A stretch of DNA of 7,918 bases, taken from Deltaproteobacteria bacterium (GTDB lineage: Bacteria; Myxococcota; UBA796; SXON01). The position numbers and the translations under genes are program-made. Under the pieces are notes generated by a model, which worked only from the letters and a program-made list of their open reading frames with translations, was not told where the DNA came from and did not search any database. Position 1 is the first letter of the stretch; every line of letters starts with the position of its first letter. Location: NCBI GenBank assembly GCA_947483545.1, contig CANKNP010000252.1:1-7918 (forward strand), read 5' to 3'. Positions 5,811 to 7,918 of this stretch are shown in pieces.

Positions 5811-7504
5811 TACAGAATCCCGTACTCAGGACCCCCGCCACCCTCCGGCGGGACCCAGGTGATGATCTGGTACGGATCGCGGATATCGCACGTCTTGCAA
5901 TGCACGCAGTTCGAGAAATCCACCTGCATCTCCAAACGCCCGGTCTTGTCGTTCGGGAGCATGTTGTAGACCTGCGCGGGGCAAAACCGCGTGCAGGGAT
6001 TTCCATACTCCTCCGCGCACTGCGTCGCGCAGATCTCGCGATCCACAATATGCAGGTGCGCCGGCTGCTTCTCCTCGTGCTTGGTGCCCGAGTGGTACAC
6101 GTCTGTCAGCTTGTCCACCAGATAGGTGCCGTCGTAGTGCAAATCGTCACGGGAGGGGAACGGATGGTGGCCGTGCACGGCGGCCTTCCGGCGCATCACC
6201 TCGAAGTCGGCGTGGAAGGGTGTGATGTCCTTGCCGGGACCGAAGACCAGGGAGAGGCCCGTGGCGGCCAAACCCCCGAGGGTGCCTTTCTCAAACCCGG
6301 CATGAAAGTTCTTGGCAGGCTCCAGCTCGGTTCGAATCCAGCTCGCGTCCACCTTTTCCTTGTAAACCCGGAGCACCTCAGCCCGCGCGTCGCCCCGCTT
6401 GAGCGCCACAAAAGCCGCCTCCGCCGCGAGCATCCCCGACTTCATCGACAGGTGGATGCCCTTCAGCCGCATCGGGTTCAGAAAGCTCGCAGAGTCGCCG
6501 ACGATCATCGCACCATCCGCGTACAACGTCGGGATCGAGGCCCAACCGCCGCAAGATACCGCCTTCGCGCCGTACTTCACAACCTTGCCCGCGCCCAGCT
6601 TCTTGCGCATCCACGGATGGTTCTTGAGCTTCTGGAGCAGGTAGTGCGCGTCCATCGCGGGGTCTTTGGCGTCCAGACCGACGAGCAGCCCAAGGGCGTA
6701 TCGGTCGTTCGCCATCGAATACAAAAAGGCCCCGCCGAACGTGTTGAGATCGAGCGGGAAGCCGAGCGTCAGCACCACCTCGCCCTTCGTGACCGTGCCG
6801 GGAGGCATCTCGATGATCTCCTTCACGCCGATCTCGTACGCGATGGGCTGGCTGCCCTTGTCGAGCCCGTGCTTCTGGATCAACTGCCGGGTGAGCGTGC
6901 CGCGCGGCCCCTCCCCCAGGATGGTGACCTTCGCCTTGACGTCGTACCCCGGCTCAAAGTTGCCCTTCGGCTCCCCGTCCGCGCCGATGCCCTTGTCCCC
7001 GGACCGCACGCCGATCACAGCTCCGTTCTCGTCCCAGAGCAAATGCGTGCCGGCGAACCCTGAAAACAACATCAGGCCGCGGGCCTCGGCCTGCGCGCAG
7101 AGCCACTTCTGGAACTTTGCGATCGAGATGATGGGCAGGCCGTGATCTTCCAGGCCGGGGGGCATCAACGGGGCGGGCGCGGCGAACTTCTCGGTGAGGA
7201 CGAGGAAGGTCTCCTCTTCGACGTAGCGCTCGACGAACACCGGATCGAGGTTCTTCCAGTCGGGGAGGAGCTCATCGAGGGCGACAGGGTCCAGGACCGC
7301 GCCGGAGATCGCGTGCGAGCCGACCTCGGAGCCCTTCTCCATGAGCGCGATGGTCAGCTCCTCGAGCTTCGGACCCGCCTGGGTGCCCGCATCCACGGCC
7401 GTGTTGTGCGCGGCGATGAGGTCGAAGAGCCGGATAGCGCCGGCAAGGCAAGCGGGGCCGCCTCCGACAAAGAGGACATCGACGGGCATTTCTTCGCGCT
7501 GCAT
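5810..7504 (-). CDS. etf-QO: Electron transfer flavoprotein-ubiquinone oxidoreductase (ETF-QO)
   Basis: ETF-QO takes electrons from reduced ETF, fed by acyl-CoA and other dehydrogenases, through FAD and a 4Fe-4S cluster to membrane quinone. The 564-residue length is typical. The FAD dinucleotide motif is VLFVGGGPACLAGA (10-23), with Cys19 in place of the third Gly of GxGxxG. SHAISGAVLDP, IISIAKFQKWL and KVTILGEGPRGTLTRQL are further family signatures. A second FAD contact, MIVGDSASFLNPMRLKGIHLSM, lies in the middle. The C-terminal ferredoxin-like part gives C508 (CPAQVY) and C533-x2-C536-x2-C539 as cluster ligands, with extra cysteines at 492, 496 and 504. The frame stays open to 7795, but that part is repeat DNA. 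The ATG at 7504 has GGAG 6 bases before it; MPVDV at 7489 is a weaker alternative. The lipoprotein gene follows directly. Confidence 0.95.
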   Translation of the reverse strand: MQREEMPVDVLFVGGGPACLAGAIRLFDLIAAHNTAVDAGTQAGPKLEELTIALMEKGSEVGSHAISGAVLDPVALDELLPDWKNLDPVFVERYVEEETFLVLTEKFAAPAPLMPPGLEDHGLPIISIAKFQKWLCAQAEARGLMLFSGFAGTHLLWDENGAVIGVRSGDKGIGADGEPKGNFEPGYDVKAKVTILGEGPRGTLTRQLIQKHGLDKGSQPIAYEIGVKEIIEMPPGTVTKGEVVLTLGFPLDLNTFGGAFLYSMANDRYALGLLVGLDAKDPAMDAHYLLQKLKNHPWMRKKLGAGKVVKYGAKAVSCGGWASIPTLYADGAMIVGDSASFLNPMRLKGIHLSMKSGMLAAEAAFVALKRGDARAEVLRVYKEKVDASWIRTELEPAKNFHAGFEKGTLGGLAATGLSLVFGPGKDITPFHADFEVMRRKAAVHGHHPFPSRDDLHYDGTYLVDKLTDVYHSGTKHEEKQPAHLHIVDREICATQCAEEYGNPCTRFCPAQVYNMLPNDKTGRLEMQVDFSNCVHCKTCDIRDPYQIITWVPPEGGGGPEYGIL

Positions 7505-7510
7505 GGCGGG

Positions 7511-7514
7511 CTCC
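7511..7514 (-). promoter_or_regulatory. Shine-Dalgarno GGAG deciding the ETF-QO start
   Basis: The minus strand reads GGAG, then CCCGCC, then the ATG at 7504. This favours 7504 over the in-frame ATG at 7489 and over the long upstream extension into repeat DNA. It also implies a leader on this mRNA, so its promoter should lie further upstream. Confidence 0.6.
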
Positions 7515-7534
7515 AGGAGGACGGGACTGAATCG

Positions 7535-7548
7535 CGGTTCACTAACCG
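7535..7548. promoter_or_regulatory. Operator-like dyad upstream of ETF-QO
   Basis: CGGTTCACTAACCG is a perfect dyad of CGGTT and AACCG around a 4-base centre, 31 bases upstream of the ETF-QO ATG. It is much more AT-rich than its surroundings. Size and position fit an operator for a dimeric repressor such as a TetR-type regulator of fatty-acid or acyl-CoA oxidation, but no regulator gene is in the window, so this is inference. Confidence 0.35.
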
Positions 7549-7556
7549 TTTTCTGA

Positions 7557-7580
7557 GGGGGGTGCGCTGGCGCACCCCCC
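7557..7580. repeat. Strong hairpin, 11 bp perfect arms
   Basis: GGGGGGTGCGC (7557-7567) and GCGCACCCCCC (7570-7580) are exact reverse complements around TG. As a hairpin this gives 10 base pairs with a CTGG loop. No T-run follows on either strand, so it is not a canonical intrinsic terminator, though it could still block read-through or protect an mRNA end. Confidence 0.7.
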
Positions 7581-7583
7581 TCC

Positions 7584-7599
7584 GGCGCCCGAAGGCGCC
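7584..7599. repeat. Hairpin GGCGCC-CGAA-GGCGCC
   Basis: GGCGCC at 7584-7589 and again at 7594-7599 is self-complementary, leaving a CGAA tetraloop. It follows the previous hairpin by three bases. Confidence 0.6.
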
Positions 7600-7611
7600 T
7601 ACCCCCCGCGT

Positions 7612-7634
7612 GCAGGCGGTGACGAACTGCCTGC
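7612..7634. repeat. Hairpin with 9 bp stem and GACGA loop
   Basis: GCAGGCGGT (7612-7620) pairs with ACTGCCTGC (7626-7634) with one G-T wobble around the loop GACGA. Its last bases are the first bases of the duplicated 111 bp element. Confidence 0.55.
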
Positions 7635-7741
7635 GTTGGCCGCCGCGAGTACGCGTCGGCCAACGGGCCCCGGGCCCCAGGCCCGGTTGGGCTGGGAGCG
7701 AGCGCCGGCTGAAGCCGGCGCGGGGAACGGCGGCGCGGGGA
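7631..7741. repeat. 111 bp repeat element, copy 1
   Basis: This copy differs from copy 2 (7763-7873) at three positions. It contains a hairpin at 7635-7664 (GTTGGCCG with CGGCCAAC outside, CGCG-AGTA-CGCG inside, one mismatch). A GGGCCC-rich block at 7665-7690 can form CCGGGCC/GGCCCGG. A perfect hairpin, GCGCCGGC-TGAA-GCCGGCGC, lies at 7702-7721 after trimming the loop pair. It ends in about 1.5 units of the 15 bp tandem repeat. There are no transposase remnants or target duplications. It could be a REP/MITE-like intergenic element. Confidence 0.8.
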
Positions 7742-7762
7742 GCGCGTAGCCGCGCGTCGGGG

Positions 7763-7873
7763 CTGCGTTGGCCGCCGCGAGTACGCGCCAGCCAACGGTC
7801 CCCGGGCCCCAGGCCCGGTTGGGCTGGGAGCGAGCGCCGGCTGAAGCCGGCGCGGGGAACGGCGGCGCGGGGA
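7763..7873. repeat. 111 bp repeat element, copy 2
   Basis: This copy lies at a 132 bp period from copy 1, with a 21-base spacer between the two. Two of the three differences fall on the right side of the first hairpin, and one of them creates a mismatch in its outer stem. The second hairpin (7834-7853) is unchanged. This copy runs directly into the expanded 15 bp array. Confidence 0.8.
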
Positions 7874-7918
7874 ACGGCGGCGCGGGGAACGGCGGCGCGG
7901 GGAACGGCGGCGCGGGGA
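7851..7918. repeat. 15 bp tandem array, four and a half units, truncated by window end
   Basis: CGCGGGGAACGGCGG is repeated without change at 7851, 7866, 7881 and 7896, and a partial unit starts at 7911. Copy 1 of the larger element holds only one and a half units (7719-7741), so this array has expanded. The total length is unknown because it continues past the window. There are no spacers between units, so it is not a CRISPR array. Confidence 0.9.

Larger units (their letters stand above)
7505..7918. other. Non-coding upstream region of ETF-QO, full of hairpins and repeats
   Basis: No credible gene lies in these 414 bases. The only long open frame is an N-terminal extension of ETF-QO that translates into Arg/Pro/Ser-rich sequence repeating AYSRRPTQ, which is simply the DNA repeat read in frame. 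The region contains an operator-like dyad next to the gene, then a row of GC-rich hairpins, two copies of a 111 bp element and a 15 bp tandem array reaching the window end. Confidence 0.7.

Noticed and set aside
5474..7063. A 529-codon open frame on the plus strand opposite ETF-QO
   Set aside because: It is a mirror frame of a strongly conserved enzyme, rich in Arg, His and Leu, and recognisable as no protein.
7557..7580. Intrinsic terminator
   Set aside because: The stem is strong, but no T-run follows on either strand.
7505..7795. N-terminal extension of ETF-QO by 97 codons
   Set aside because: It translates repeat DNA (AYSRRPTQ twice) and lies before the natural FAD-binding N-terminus, and GGAG marks the ATG at 7504.
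7851..7918. CRISPR array
   Set aside because: The 15 bp units are contiguous and identical with no spacers.

Overview
The window is GC-rich DNA from a Gram-negative bacterium, most likely a member of the Myxococcota or a related deltaproteobacterial lineage. Three things point that way. There is a lipid A acyltransferase (LpxD), so the cell has an outer membrane. A secreted glycosidase ends in a MYXO-CTERM-like tail (Cys-Gly-Cys, hydrophobic helix, Arg-Arg) after an Asp/Thr-rich linker. There is also a respiratory ETF-quinone oxidoreductase. No species can be named from the sequence alone.

Layout, left to right. On the minus strand, transcribed right to left, lie a small proline-rich membrane protein (1451-1927), a GH18 glycosidase (101-1384) and the 5' end of a class II aldolase-like gene (1-104). 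The last two overlap by 4 bp (ATGA). Facing away from this group on the plus strand is a thioredoxin/TlpA-fold protein that has lost both active-site cysteines (1984-2577). It converges on a minus-strand ankyrin-repeat protein (2718-3794). Divergent from that gene is an lpxD homologue (3875-4771), which converges with a 7 bp gap on a minus-strand pair. That pair is ETF-QO (5810-7504) followed, with a 1 bp overlap, by a lipoprotein related to 5'-nucleotidase-type metallophosphoesterases but with an eroded metal site (4779-5810). The right end (7505-7918) has no gene. It holds an operator-like dyad, a run of strong hairpins, a 111 bp element present twice (period 132 bp), and a 15 bp tandem array cut by the window end.

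How the genes work together: only two pairs look co-expressed, glycosidase with aldolase and ETF-QO with lipoprotein. The rest are single genes in alternating orientation. No defence island, phage, transposase, CRISPR, rRNA or tRNA was found.

Most interesting signals. (1) All five genes that appear to head their own transcript lack a Shine-Dalgarno sequence and carry a TA dinucleotide 11-13 bases before the ATG. That is where a -10 box sits if transcription starts at the ATG itself. Two of them share CGGGCTAAG-N8-ATG exactly. In contrast, the overlapping aldolase and ETF-QO have GGAG-N6-ATG. This suggests leaderless mRNAs for most first genes. (2) The thioredoxin-like protein is cysteine-free. 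(3) The hairpin repeat cluster contains mutually exclusive stems, and a diverged fragment of it lies upstream of the glycosidase gene.
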